Positions 47,385 to 57,369 of a DNA stretch of 64,000 nt are shown here, piece by piece. Below the pieces are notes generated by a model. The model worked only from the letters and a program-made list of their open reading frames with translations. It made no database searches and was not told the DNA's origin. The translations under genes were made by a program, and so were the position numbers. How positions within the stretch are numbered: position 1 is the stretch's first letter; each line of letters starts with the position of its first letter. The stretch lies in assembly GCA_030278955.1 (NCBI GenBank), contig JAOANR010000012.1, positions 23,491,977 to 23,555,976 on the forward strand. The letters are read 5' to 3'. Source of the stretch: Hygrophila difformis. Lineage: Eukaryota > Streptophyta > Magnoliopsida > Lamiales > Acanthaceae.

Positions 47385-49906
47385 TCTGCGAGCTGCAGTC
47401 TCATCTTGATCGGTTGAATTTCTCCAAGCTTAAGGCGAGTAGCCATAGCTAGTGGCATCACGTTGATGCTTGATCCTAAATCACAAAGTCCCATACTCAC
47501 TTTGGCCTTTCCGAATTGTACTGGAAGTGTGCAACATCCGGGGTCCTCTTTCTTTTCAGGCATTCTCCTCTGGACGATGGCACTGCATGTGCTGTTGAGA
47601 ATAATCACCTCCTCCTGCTCAACCTGCCCTTTTCCTGAAATCAATTCTTTCAAGAACTTAGCATAGATGGGCATTTCGGAAATCATTTCTGTGAGAGGAA
47701 TGGTTATCTCTACAGACTTTAATCGTTGCAGAAATTTCTTGAATTTAAGATCATGTTCCTTATTTTTAAGACGCGCAGGATAAGGAATCCTGGGCATGTA
47801 CTTGTTATCAGCAATTTTTGGTGGGGAAGGGAAGGAAGTTGTACCTTCACATGTACCCTTATCTGTTTCAGCCGTTTCAGGCGCAGCTCCAGTCTGCAAT
47901 TCGGCTGTCTCTTTTTCCGCTTCGTTCTCGTTATCAGCTTCCTTACCAGCATTGTCAACAATATCATCTTCTTCACATTCCGCTCCAGTATCTGCTCCCT
48001 TCGGTCCAGTTAGTACTCTTCCAGATTTCAAGGTTATTGCCTTGCATTGCGGGTTCTTTTCCGCAGTGCTTGGCAATGTACCTTTGTCCCTTTTCTGCAT
48101 CTTATTAGCCATCTGTGTAACTTGGGTCTCCACATTTCTGATGGAGGCCTGCAGTTGATTGTTGATCTCTTTCTGACGAGTGATGAAATCAGTCATCAAA
48201 TTCTCAAGCCTTGAAGGAGGCTTTTGATTCTGATTCTGATTTTGATGCTGATTCTGATTCCATTGGCCTTGGTTTGGGACAAACTGAGGCTGGAAGCTCT
48301 GATTGGGCTGAAAATTCTGGAAGCTCTGATTGGGCTGCTGGAAATTCTGAGGCGGCCTCTGCTGGATCTGGGGTTGGAAGCCTGGGTTCTGAAAATGTTG
48401 GCCCCTGTTCTGAACGAATCCCTGATTCTGCTGAGGGTTGAACTGTTGTTGCTGTGGCTTGTTCAAGAGATGTGAATTCAAGGCGTTGTTGTTTGAGTAA
48501 GACAGGTTTGGGTGTCTATTTGGAAAAGCTCCTGCATAGTTACAGCTTTCAGCTGTGACTTGCTCGCATGTGTCAGTTGCATGAGCACCTTGACACAGAC
48601 CGCAGATCACATCGGTTTGCTGTCCCTGAGCAGAACTTCCAACTCCTTGATTTACAGACAATGCTGCCACTTGCTCTTGAAGTTTTTCAATGTCTGACTT
48701 CTCTACTGTACCTACAGCACATAAACCACGAGGGGGAGTGAGATTACCATCATCAGTCAGAACAGAACGGTTGACACTCATGGCTTCAATCTTTGCCCAG
48801 GCTTGGTCCATCGGTATGTAAAGCAAATGTTGACCACCAGCAGCATCGAGCATGGATTTCCATGCTGGGGTCAGACCACTGTAGAACTTTCTCAATCTCT
48901 CCCAGTCATGGAAACCATGTTGAGGACACTTTCTGAGCAGGTTGAAGAATCTTTCCTTTGCATCATACAAGGACTCGTCTGGTTTCATTTTGAATTCCGC
49001 AATTTTGGAGCGGCATTCATCCACCTTGGACTCCGGGAAGTATTTTGCTAAGAAGTTTCTGATCACATCTTCCCATGTAGACTTCTGATTTACGGGCAGT
49101 GACTTGTACCATGTTCGTGCTCCGCTTGTCAGAGAGAAGGGAAATAACCTCAGTCGAATAGTGTTTGCAGATACATCACGATTTTTGATCGTGTCACACA
49201 ATTCTAGGAAGGTTTGCAGGTGATCATGGGGGTCTTCATGGCTTGCTCCGGCAAACTGGTTGCTCTGGACTAGATTGATTAGGGCCGGTTTCAATTCGAA
49301 GTTCCTATCCAAGAATGGAGCTTGTCCAGGAATATTCAGATATGGCTCTAGAATCGGCTGCATGTAATCAGCAGCAGCTGCTGCTTGATGATTGTTCTCA
49401 GGCCCGCCTTGGTACTGCTGTGGGTAGTAGTTCTGAGGCATGAAGTAGTTCCTCGGATCATTGAAATCATTCGGATTCGGGGGATTCTGATGGGGGTTAT
49501 GGTATTGCTGATTCTGCTGGTTCTGGAAATTTTGCTGGTTTGGGTGGTTCTGGTTGTTTGGTGGGTTTTGATGGTTCGGATTGGGAGGGGGTGCCTCGAA
49601 GTGTTGCTGCTCCATGTTTGGTGGGTTCCCACCTCCTTGTATGATCTGGGGAGGGGGATCATCCAAATCATCGTTATCAGCATCTTCGGGGTCTTCCTCA
49701 ATGTTGTGAAGTGGGGGATTAGGTTGAACGATTGGTGGGATGTCCGGGTTTGCCATCTCGGAAATGTCGCTGCTGGTGCTTGGTGAAAGTAGTGCCTGTC
49801 GTTCCCGTTCCCTTCTTCGTTTAGTCTCCGCCCTAAGACGTCGAGCTGTCTTTTCTATCTCTGAATTAAACGGGATCTCGGCTGGCGTCTGCTTCCTCCT
49901 TTGCAT
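47385..49906 (-). pseudogene. gag: E1 Gag and N-terminal protease, cut by E2
   Basis: About 840 codons, open from MQRRKQTPAEIPF at 49906 to the E2 target site. Basic N-terminus, Pro/Asn/Gln-rich region, capsid domain (FPFSLTSGARTWYKSLP, KMKPDESLYDAKERF), zinc-knuckle-like CGLCQGAHATDTC (CX2CX3HX4C, one residue shorter than the usual spacing), Gln/Asn-rich nucleocapsid, acidic linker and protease start with CDLGSSINVMPL. No stop within it; only the E2 insertion ends it. The ATG is 28 nt after the predicted leader acceptor. Confidence 0.9.
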
Positions 49907-50049
49907 AGAACAACGGCTTCAATGATGACAGTACCTGTACAATCCCCAGGTTAGAATTGGTTCTGAAGGTGAATATTTATAATTATATGTATAAGCTAAT
50001 CTAGGAGCAATGAGGAATGTATTTCTCTTAATAAAACGGCGCTGCATCC

Positions 50050-50067
50050 TCCCCGGCAACGGCGCCA
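50050..50067 (-). promoter_or_regulatory. E1 primer-binding site (tRNA-Asp)
   Basis: TGGCGCCGTTGCCGGGGA on the minus strand directly after the 5' LTR; identical to E2. Confidence 0.95.
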
Positions 50068-52965
50068 TGAAACTTTTGACAATTTCCCACACGAGCATTT
50101 TCTAAAATATACCAGGTTAGATTTATTAAATGAAGGGAGTTATGATTCACGGGAAGGGGTTTAGGGATATATCAAGATTGTTAGTCTTTTTATTACTCTA
50201 GTGTGGTGCTTTAATTTCAAATGGCGCTGTGGTCCTCTCTGTCATGAAACTGTTGACAAATCTCATGGTACAGCCGGGATAGGTTGAACTTCAGCCTGTC
50301 ACACTGAGGGTCCCCGGCATATGTGCCATGATACTTCTCATCAATTCTTGCCATGAGATTCCATGCCATGAAACTTTTGACAGATTTCCACTACATGAGT
50401 ATTTTCCGAAAAATCATGATCCTGGTTTAGATTTTATTTAATGAAACCAATTTATGATGGCGGGGTTGTGATTAGGGATATATTTATAAGTTGTCACGTT
50501 TTTATTGCTCGTGTTTAAGAAACTGTGGCCCGAAAGCGCACGGTGTCAAAAATTGCAGTAATTTATAGTAAGACCGGATCGTTCACTGGAGGATGTGCGA
50601 TAGAAGCAGGGTCCACGTCGTTTTACTAGATTTTCCATTCGTATTGCTCAAATGGGTTTGAAAAGTGATTAATAACTACTGGCATGAATTTAAACTAGAT
50701 TATAAAAGTGGTTAAATTACTCTACAAAACGAGTAAGTCTATCCTAGAAAGCGGGTAAAGTTATTCTAAAACTGCGATAAACATTATCTATGAAAGCAGG
50801 GAAAATTTACATTATGCTAGCCATGAAGCTGAATCACAATGTAGACAGAAGGGACAGGAAGAAAAGAATAAAAATTGGACAAGATTTAGATATAGCAGTA
50901 TTAAACTTCCATTTTTATACACAGATCTTTGTTTGGGATAATTCTATCAGACAGCTAATTCTCATGCTCTCAATAATGCTTTCCTTAACAGACAGGTACT
51001 TACAATATGAGTTTACATGTTCTTACGACCACAGATTCTAAGATACCACAGATTCGTAACTGCCCTGGCCTGGGTGTGTTACTTCATCTGTGGTGGAAAA
51101 GCAACACCCGACATATCATTTATTGAAATGTCAAGTACTACTATCATTCTCCCATGTCACACTCAAAGATTCTAATTAAGCCCTAAACTATCCCTTAACT
51201 ATCAATCCTAGTAGCAGTTACGCAACTCTCAATACAACCGAGTGACCTCTAATGAAAGCGGTTAAAAGAAAGCAGTAAAGAAAGCATTTAAAACCTATCA
51301 CTCGGGGGTTTTGAAAATCTGACCCTGGTAGTAAAAGACAACTCCTCATCAGGATGAAGGGGTATGGATCAAGAATTCCCGGCTCTTGGTGAACCACTAG
51401 TGTGTTCACTTCCTTCCGGGTGATTATGAGATACAAACTAATGAAACGAACTAATGATTTAGTTCGTTCCGGATGCACTCACTCAGGACTCAAAAATAGG
51501 CTTTGGCAGAAGAGGATCGCAGTTGAAAGAAAACTCAACCCTATCTTAGAAAATAACCAAGGCCTGGATGATGTTCCTCTAAGATTATTTACTACACTGT
51601 ATTTGAGTCCAAGTGGACCCCATCTCGGTGTAATATTTAATATTAGATTTCCAACAAACAGCAATTTTGGAAAATAATGGATTTGAATATCATTCCCTAA
51701 ACAGGTACTAGACTCTCAGTTAAAACACAGACCCTTTCAGTCTAGATGAGACCTAATTGCTGACTCTGCTTCTAATTCCCCGAAATACAATCCTTGACAG
51801 AATATGAATTAGTCACAACTGAGGAATTTATCCCTTACTCAGATCCGGATTTTATAAAGAGATTTTTGTTGGAAATTTATTACACAATATCTGTTTAAGA
51901 TCTAGACTTCTATTGCCCAAAGGAAGGATCCCAAAATAATTACAGACCACAATAGTACATAATATTATCATGCATAAGGATATAGGGAAGTGTAAAATTA
52001 ATTGACCCAAAATATAGATGCGGGTCTAGACAGAAGGTGAAACACAGATATGAAGTGGTCAGGAGACCAAAGTAATGGCAGAATAATTTGGGTGGACTGT
52101 AAACATCTACTGTCCAATCTCCCAATTACTCGGATGGAGCGAATTTAGACAGCTTGGACCCTATAATAGCAGTGTCAGTGCCAGTTGGGCCTTCACTTTC
52201 TGTGAATTCGGATAAAAACCTACATGCTTCTTTTCTATAATGATCATCAGTTAGCATTGACTGATGTCAACTGATTCCTATTACAGATTGGAATTTGGGT
52301 TTGGAAATTAAGATAAGAAAAATAAAACTGTATCTGGATGGGAGTCAGCCGAGCAGCTATTATAACCCTGGATGGGCGAACCGCCAAGGCTTCCACTGAC
52401 AGTCATCCAGACCATGCAAAATAACACTTAGTAATTAATATTCAGATTACGAGCTAGTTATCCATGAGGGAATACCCGCCAACATTAGTCTGATGTATTC
52501 TTTACTAATTGTTACACACACACGCAAGGACAAAATCAACAAGAAATAAAAGACGATTTCTTGCATGAGAGACATTGGATTCTCATGCAAGGTTGTGGAT
52601 TGGGTCCACAATTGATGATCTTAAATAATCCCTCCTACCATAATTAATCACAGTCCGGATTATCTGCTTAAGTCATCAAGATTTTGTTTATAGAGGAGTG
52701 TATTAATGGCAATTGAACAAAGTTCCTTTAATCGTGATGATTAGTGATGTGTAATTATTGCTAATCTCAATCTTTAATCATTGATGACTCAAGGGTTCAA
52801 TTAATTAAGCGATGCAAATGGAGAACCAAAATTTGGGCAGCATAACACCCTATATTGCAATTCCAGAATGTTACACCTTAACCCGTGGGGTTATGATGTG
52901 AGTGATGCAATATATTATAGGAAGAGAGTGAAGAATGTTTGAGATTAAATAGAGAGAAGGGAGTC

Positions 52966-53520
52966 TTTGTCGCGATATCATAAATTTTGTCGCGGACCGA
53001 GGTCCGCGACATGGGTATCCCGACAAGTTTTTAGAATTTTTGGCAGCATAACGCCTCTTTGTCGCTAAGCAGGATTTTGTCGCGGAACGTGGTTCCGCGA
53101 CAAGGGTGTTTCGCGACAAAGGGTTTTCAGAAAGTTTTTAAAGCATTTGATCCTTGTCGCTATGCATGGAAAATTTTGTCGTGGAACGTGGTTCCGCGAC
53201 AAAGGGTTTTAAAAATAAGTAAGGGCATGGCATAATTTTTCTGTCTCAGAATGAGATTTTGTCGCGAAACGTGGTTCCGCGACAAGATTATTCCGCGACA
53301 AAAAGCCATGCAGACAAAATGCAAGAGTTTGGCTCCTTTGTCGCTATGCATGGAAAGTTTTGTCGCGGAACGTGGTTCCGCGACAAAGTGTTCCGCGACA
53401 AAGGGTTTTAAAATATGGAGACAAGTGTCTTTAGACACCTTTGTCGCGGAACAACCATTTTGTCGCGGAACGTGGTTCCGCGACAAAAGGCGGTTGGCGA
53501 CCAAGGTGGTTCAGGACAAA
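52966..53520. repeat. E1 palindromic cluster, transcribed part of 5' LTR
   Basis: Counterpart of 17597-18168, about 16 bp shorter through loss of half a palindrome. Confidence 0.9.
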
Positions 53521-54148
53521 AGTCAGAAAAAGCAAAAATGAACAGTGGCATGCAAACAGCGTGATCTCACCCTATTTCAGATCAAAAAGCTATTCTAAGC
53601 TAAAAACAAACAAGAAACATTCAAAATAAGGAAGAACATGCTTGAGCAAAAATAAATAAAGCTGGGCATAATTTAAAAATAAAGCAAGAATCCTAATCTA
53701 GGGTTTGATCACACATACACACTACATTATCCATAAAATGCTAACAGTGAACATAAAAATAACAAAATGGGGGTCAAATGACCCCAAAATGAAAAAGAAA
53801 GCATAAATCCATGGGGTGTGAGACCCATTTCATGATTTGGGACACAAATGATGAATGTTTTCCCATATTATTGAAGGGGTGTTGTTAATACCCATGATTT
53901 GGGTATCACAAACCCTAAAACAAGAGTTTAGAAACCAAAACATGGTATAAAAGTGGCTATCTAGATCACTGTGAACAGTAAAATACTAGGATAAACACTA
54001 AACTAAACTAAACTAAGGGCAATAATTAAATAATACATGAAAATAAATCTAAACTACACTACCTAAGAGAGAACTCCTACTGCTTGCCTTCAAGAGAGCT
54101 CTAATCAACAAAACTCCAACCAACCACTAGCTCATGGGAAACACCTCA

Positions 54149-54157
54149 TATTTATAG
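54149..54157 (-). promoter_or_regulatory. E1 LTR TATA box
   Basis: CTATAAATA on the minus strand, 71 bp downstream of the U3 palindrome cluster; start expected near 54120. Confidence 0.7.
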
Positions 54158-54227
54158 AAGTGTAACCCTAAGCCCATGGGCCTTGATTCTAGCCCATTGT
54201 GTCTCAAGACATCACACACATCACAGC

Positions 54228-54476
54228 TTTGTCTCGGAGCATCAAGTTTGGTCGCGGAACACACTGCATGTGGCAAAGCTTCTCGACTGGGTCTGGTGTC
54301 TCTAATTGGGTGTCTTGGTCGCGGAGCATGCCTTTGTCGCGGAACATGCCATCGCGACAAAGGTCATCGCGACAAAGGGCTTGGCTGGTTTCCTTCTTCT
54401 TCTGGCTGCTTGGTCGCGGAATCCTCCTTTGTCGCGGAACCATGCATCGCGACAAAGGGGCTTCCGCGACAAAGGT
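54228..54476. repeat. E1 palindromic cluster, U3 of 5' LTR
   Basis: GTCGCGGAAC-type half-sites and inverted GCGACAAAG copies, counterpart of 18873-19121. Confidence 0.9.
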
Positions 54477-54939
54477 ATTCCTGGGCCTGCTGGATTGGGC
54501 CAGATGGGCCGAAAATGTTCTTTTTGTGGGCTTGCTTTATTCTTTTGCCCATTTTTTCATTCCTTTTTCTTTTCTTTTCTTTTTCTCATGTTTTTGGATT
54601 TTTCTAACATAAATATGTAATAAAATTACATATTTATGCCTTCTTCACACCAGCTTATTATTTTTACAATTATGCATAAATCAGTCCAATTCGACTGCTT
54701 TCTTACTTAATGTAAGACCGGAATGCGATCAAATGCCCGTTTAAGACACGGAAATGGACTGAAAATAATGGTCATTTCTGGCCATTATCAGGACGATATG
54801 GGTTTTTTCTCCTTATAACTTGTATAACTATGATAAAACTTTAAGTGAAACCCTGTGTGAATAGCACATTATTAAATGTAAACAATATAATGAGACGGAT
54901 GTAGTAATAAAATAAATTAATTGTATTAATTTTTAAATT

Positions 54940-55053
54940 TTTTTTGTAGGAGCCGAAGCTAAAGAAAGGGTGATGTGAGCCCATGCCACATAAATTACAA
55001 ATGGATAATAAAGGGGAGGGATATAGACCCAGGTAGGGAATCGAACCCCGAAA
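54940..55053 (-). mobile_element. SINE family A, head missing
   Basis: Poly-T left edge, GAGCCCATGCCACATAAATTACAA and GGGAATCGAACCCC (complement of a B box) as in the SINE at 13534. The sequence changes abruptly after 55053. Confidence 0.6.
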
Positions 55054-55113
55054 AAAAAACGAGCCGAGCCGAGCTGGCCTTCATATATAATACTAAACTA
55101 TCACGTTAAGAAT

Positions 55114-55753
55114 TAGGGATGAAAACGAGCCGAGCCGAGCATTGACCGAGCTTTGACAAATCGGGCCGAGCTCGAATAGTGTCATTTTCATTCTCACATA
55201 ATTCATAGAGGGAATTATATTTTTTTTTGGTAAAACAGGTATCCCCAGGTCATATTAAGACTAATCCCTCGAAGATCTGCATGGGCAATGAAGGGCACCT
55301 CTCCCAAAGCAGTTTTTGACATACACAAGGCTCGAACCCGAGACAATGCTAAAGCGACAAGAGCCCCAATCTATTAAAGCCATTTGCTGTTGGTAAAGGG
55401 AATTATATTTAATATATTGGATATGTTTAATTATATTTTATTTAATCTACATATTTAAATAATTTTAAAAATATATATATTTTTAATTTAAAATTAAAAG
55501 ATATAAACAATAATAACACTTTTACTTTTAATATTTTATTTAATTTCTTTATTTACTAAACATATGTATAAACATAAATCGAGCCTATTATCGAGCTTTT
55601 CAGTCGAATAATAGTTGGCTTGACTTGAGATCATGAATATTACGAGCCCAACTCGAGCTCGAGCCGAACCATTTCAAGTCGAGCTTGAACCGAATTTTGA
55701 CCAAGCCGAGCTCGAATAATTCACGAGCCTATCAGTCTCGTTTACACCCGCAT
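55114..55753. mobile_element. hAT MITE (Ac/Ds-like ends) hosting a SINE
   Basis: Left TAGGGATGAAAACGAGCC, right CTCGTTTACACCCGCA; flanks TTAAGAAT (55106-55113) and TTAAGGAT (55754-55761) form a 7/8 duplication. The body is rich in GAGCCGAGC and GAGCTCGAA words near both ends. Confidence 0.75.
55223..55396 (-). mobile_element. tRNA-derived SINE (family B), complete
   Basis: Perfect 14-bp duplication AGGGAATTATATTT at 55209-55222 and 55397-55410. On the minus strand it begins ACCAACAGCAAATGGC, has B box GGGTTCGAGCC and ends TGTTTTACCAAAAAAAA. Confidence 0.85.
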
Positions 55754-55943
55754 TAAGGATATAGCCTGATTAGCTTATTATTTCTTTTGAACTGTTAGAA
55801 AGAAGATGGATATGAGGTTCTAATTTAAAATCAATTGGTAATAGGTGCAGTGACGTATTTCCATATGAATAGAGTGATATCCCAACATATATGCAATGTA
55901 AGACATTGTAACATGCGCGATTCAGTTATGGTGCTGAATATTA

Positions 55944-56203
55944 CTCCATCCGTCCCATTTATTGTCTCCCATTTGGACTTTTTACATTGTTCATTGTATA
56001 AGTTTGATCTAACTTTTTGTTGCAATTATATAAGAAAAAATATATTCGAGTGAGATCTTGTTAGATTCATTTTTTCACATAGTTTTAGAATATATATTTT
56101 ACCGAATTTATACTTTTATATATTTTAAGACATTAATGGTTAAACAAGTGCATTGGACGGCGTGTTTACAAGTTTTGAAACAAAATTAATGGGAGAGAAG
56201 GAG
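55944..56203. mobile_element. Stowaway MITE
   Basis: TA-flanked, 260 bp; CTCCATCCGTCCC left, GGGAGAGAAGGAG right. Confidence 0.85.
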
Positions 56204-56237
56204 TAATATTTATTATTTAGCATGTGTAACATGTAGC

Positions 56238-56545
56238 GTATTTTTTTTTTTGAGGAGCCATTGAAGGCCTGGAAAGGGGTGGTGGGAGCTCATGCCACAC
56301 AATTACAAAGTGAAAAGGGACTGATATGCACTACAAGAAAAAGCGGGAATCACGACCGCATTTCCCGACCGTCAGCTTGCGGTCGGTATTACCGACCGCT
56401 TTCCCGACCGGAAGGAGTGGTCGGGAAAAAATAGCCGTTGGTGTCTTGGGGTGTTTGATCCCGACCAGATCGCCGACCAATGAGATGACGGTCGGGATTG
56501 CCGGTGGGGAATCGAACCTCCAACCTTCCGTTGTGATACATTTTT
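56238..56545 (-). mobile_element. SINE family A interrupted by CACTA fragment
   Basis: 56238-56331 matches the SINE body and 56499-56545 its B-box head (GGGGAATCGAACCTCC). Between them lies a segment starting CACTACAAGAAAAAGCGG. Confidence 0.6.
56332..56498 (+). mobile_element. CACTA terminus fragment
   Basis: CACTACAAGAAAAA is the classic En/Spm-type end. Subterminal CCGACCG/CGGTCGG words are repeated at least six times. No matching right terminus was found, so it is truncated or only one end. Confidence 0.55.
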
Positions 56546-56704
56546 AGATTTTGTGATTTTAGATATAATGGGATATATTTTAGGTTTTTTAAATGCTATT
56601 TATATAACAAATCACAAAATAAATTTTTTAAATACATCCTGCATGTACATAATTTCGCATGCACCTAATTAATGATAGCTAGTTTGTTATAACTTTTTTT
56701 TTAC

Positions 56705-56772
56705 AACACTAACTAATGAGTTTTTTTTTGGTAACAAGGCTGAATTCGGTGGCGAAAACACTAATTAATGAG
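56705..56772 (-). repeat. Micro-retroposon with 16-bp target duplication
   Basis: AACACTAACTAATGAG (56705-56720) and AACACTAATTAATGAG (56757-56772) flank 36 bases which on the minus strand end CTTGTTACCAAAAAAAAA. Confidence 0.65.
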
Positions 56773-56807
56773 TTAATAAACATTAAACATACGTATGCTT
56801 TTAATTA

Positions 56808-57035
56808 CTCCCTCCGTTTTTTATTTTCTTGCAACATTAATATGCTACTATTCAAACACATGCTTTCATTTAAAATTTTATCAAAGTTATAGTATAAGTT
56901 AAAATAAAGTCAAGTGAAATCTTGTTAGATTTATATCGTCCGGTAGTTTTTAAATACTAAAATTTTAGAATTCTTACTTGTACCTACCTAACTTCAATTA
57001 CTAATAATTTAAAATGTGGATTAGCAAGTACTACC
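56808..57035. mobile_element. Stowaway MITE, right end lost
   Basis: TA then CTCCCTCCGTTTT, with the AAATCTTGTTAGATTTATATCG internal block; right terminus not recognisable, so the right bound is approximate. Confidence 0.6.
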
Positions 57036-57205
57036 TGCAGATACGCAATTTTGAAATAATTAATGTTATAGTACATTAATTTATTTTGATAACTAGTACA
57101 AGTATATAATACATATACTAGCTATTGTTTAATTTTTCCGTACAAGTATAATTTAAAATGTGCATTGAATTTGTACCAAACTTTGATTTCATCTCCCCAA
57201 GTATG

Positions 57206-57366
57206 CACTACAAGAAAAAAAAAATCTCGATTCGATAGTAAAATTGTGGTAGCTAACGAATTTCGGTCGCTAAAATGGTGGTTGCTAACGAATTTCAGTT
57301 GCTAACCTCTTTAGCGACCGGATTTTACCAATTTTTTTGGTTGTAAAACAGAAAATTCTTGTAGTG
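57206..57366. mobile_element. CACTA MITE
   Basis: 161 bp, CACTACAAGAAAAA ... TTCTTGTAGTG with a 3-bp duplication ATG on both sides. Subterminal GCTAACGAATTTC repeats. Non-coding. Confidence 0.88.
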
Positions 57367-57369
57367 ATG

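Larger units (their letters stand above)
49935..54062 (-). other. Predicted leader intron of E1
   Basis: Donor TTAG|GTAGTG at 54062; acceptor TTGTACAG|GTACTGTCA at 49935 with CTAAC branch-like motif at 49954-49950. Same positions and size (4.1 kb) as in E2. Confidence 0.45.
14700..54790 (-). mobile_element. Athila-type LTR retrotransposon E1 (contains E2)
   Basis: LTRs at 50068-54790 (5') and 14700-19435 (3'), target duplication GGACG at 14695-14699 and 54791-54795, tRNA-Asp primer site, gag, pol, F-box cassette and PPT, all on the minus strand. Without E2 the element is about 20 kb. Athila affiliation rests on the tRNA-Asp primer site, the CDLGSS protease motif, the FMDDF RT motif and Gag resemblance. 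It is inactive: E2 interrupts it in the protease region and a frameshift separates RT/RNase H from integrase. Confidence 0.93.
50068..54790 (-). repeat. E1 5' LTR (4.7 kb)
   Basis: 4723 bp, followed at 54791 by target duplication GGACG. Contains U3 cluster 54228-54476, TATA 54149-54157 and transcribed cluster 52966-53520. Confidence 0.93.
14361..54812. mobile_element. Fold-back Mutator-like MITE, second layer of nest
   Basis: The left arm TGGAAAAAAATTCATATCG and body 14361-14699 are completed by GGACGATATGGGTTTTTTCT at 54791-54812. Flanks TTTTAACTT (14352-14360) and TTATAACTT (54813-54821) are an 8/9 target duplication. About 355 bp without the Athila insertion, in the same family as 9578 and 63005. 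Confidence 0.88.
14188..54904. mobile_element. Stowaway MITE that hosts the whole 40-kb nest
   Basis: The left part 14188-14360 (CTTCCTCCGCCCC...) and the right part 54822-54904 (...GAGACGGATGTAG) together make about 256 bp, the length of the intact copies at 55944 and 61086. TA flanks both ends (14186-14187 and 54905-54906). The internal order matches the other copies when the 14361-54821 insertion is ignored. It is therefore the oldest layer. Confidence 0.85.

Noticed and set aside
49385..49786. Hydrophobic ORF antisense to E1 gag
   Set aside because: Antisense shadow of a Pro/Asn/Gln-rich coding region, which always gives Leu/Val-rich frames.
14700..54790. Apparent 4.7-kb segmental duplication at 14700 and 50068
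   Set aside because: These are the E1 LTRs, closed by GGACG duplications and nested inside a MITE.
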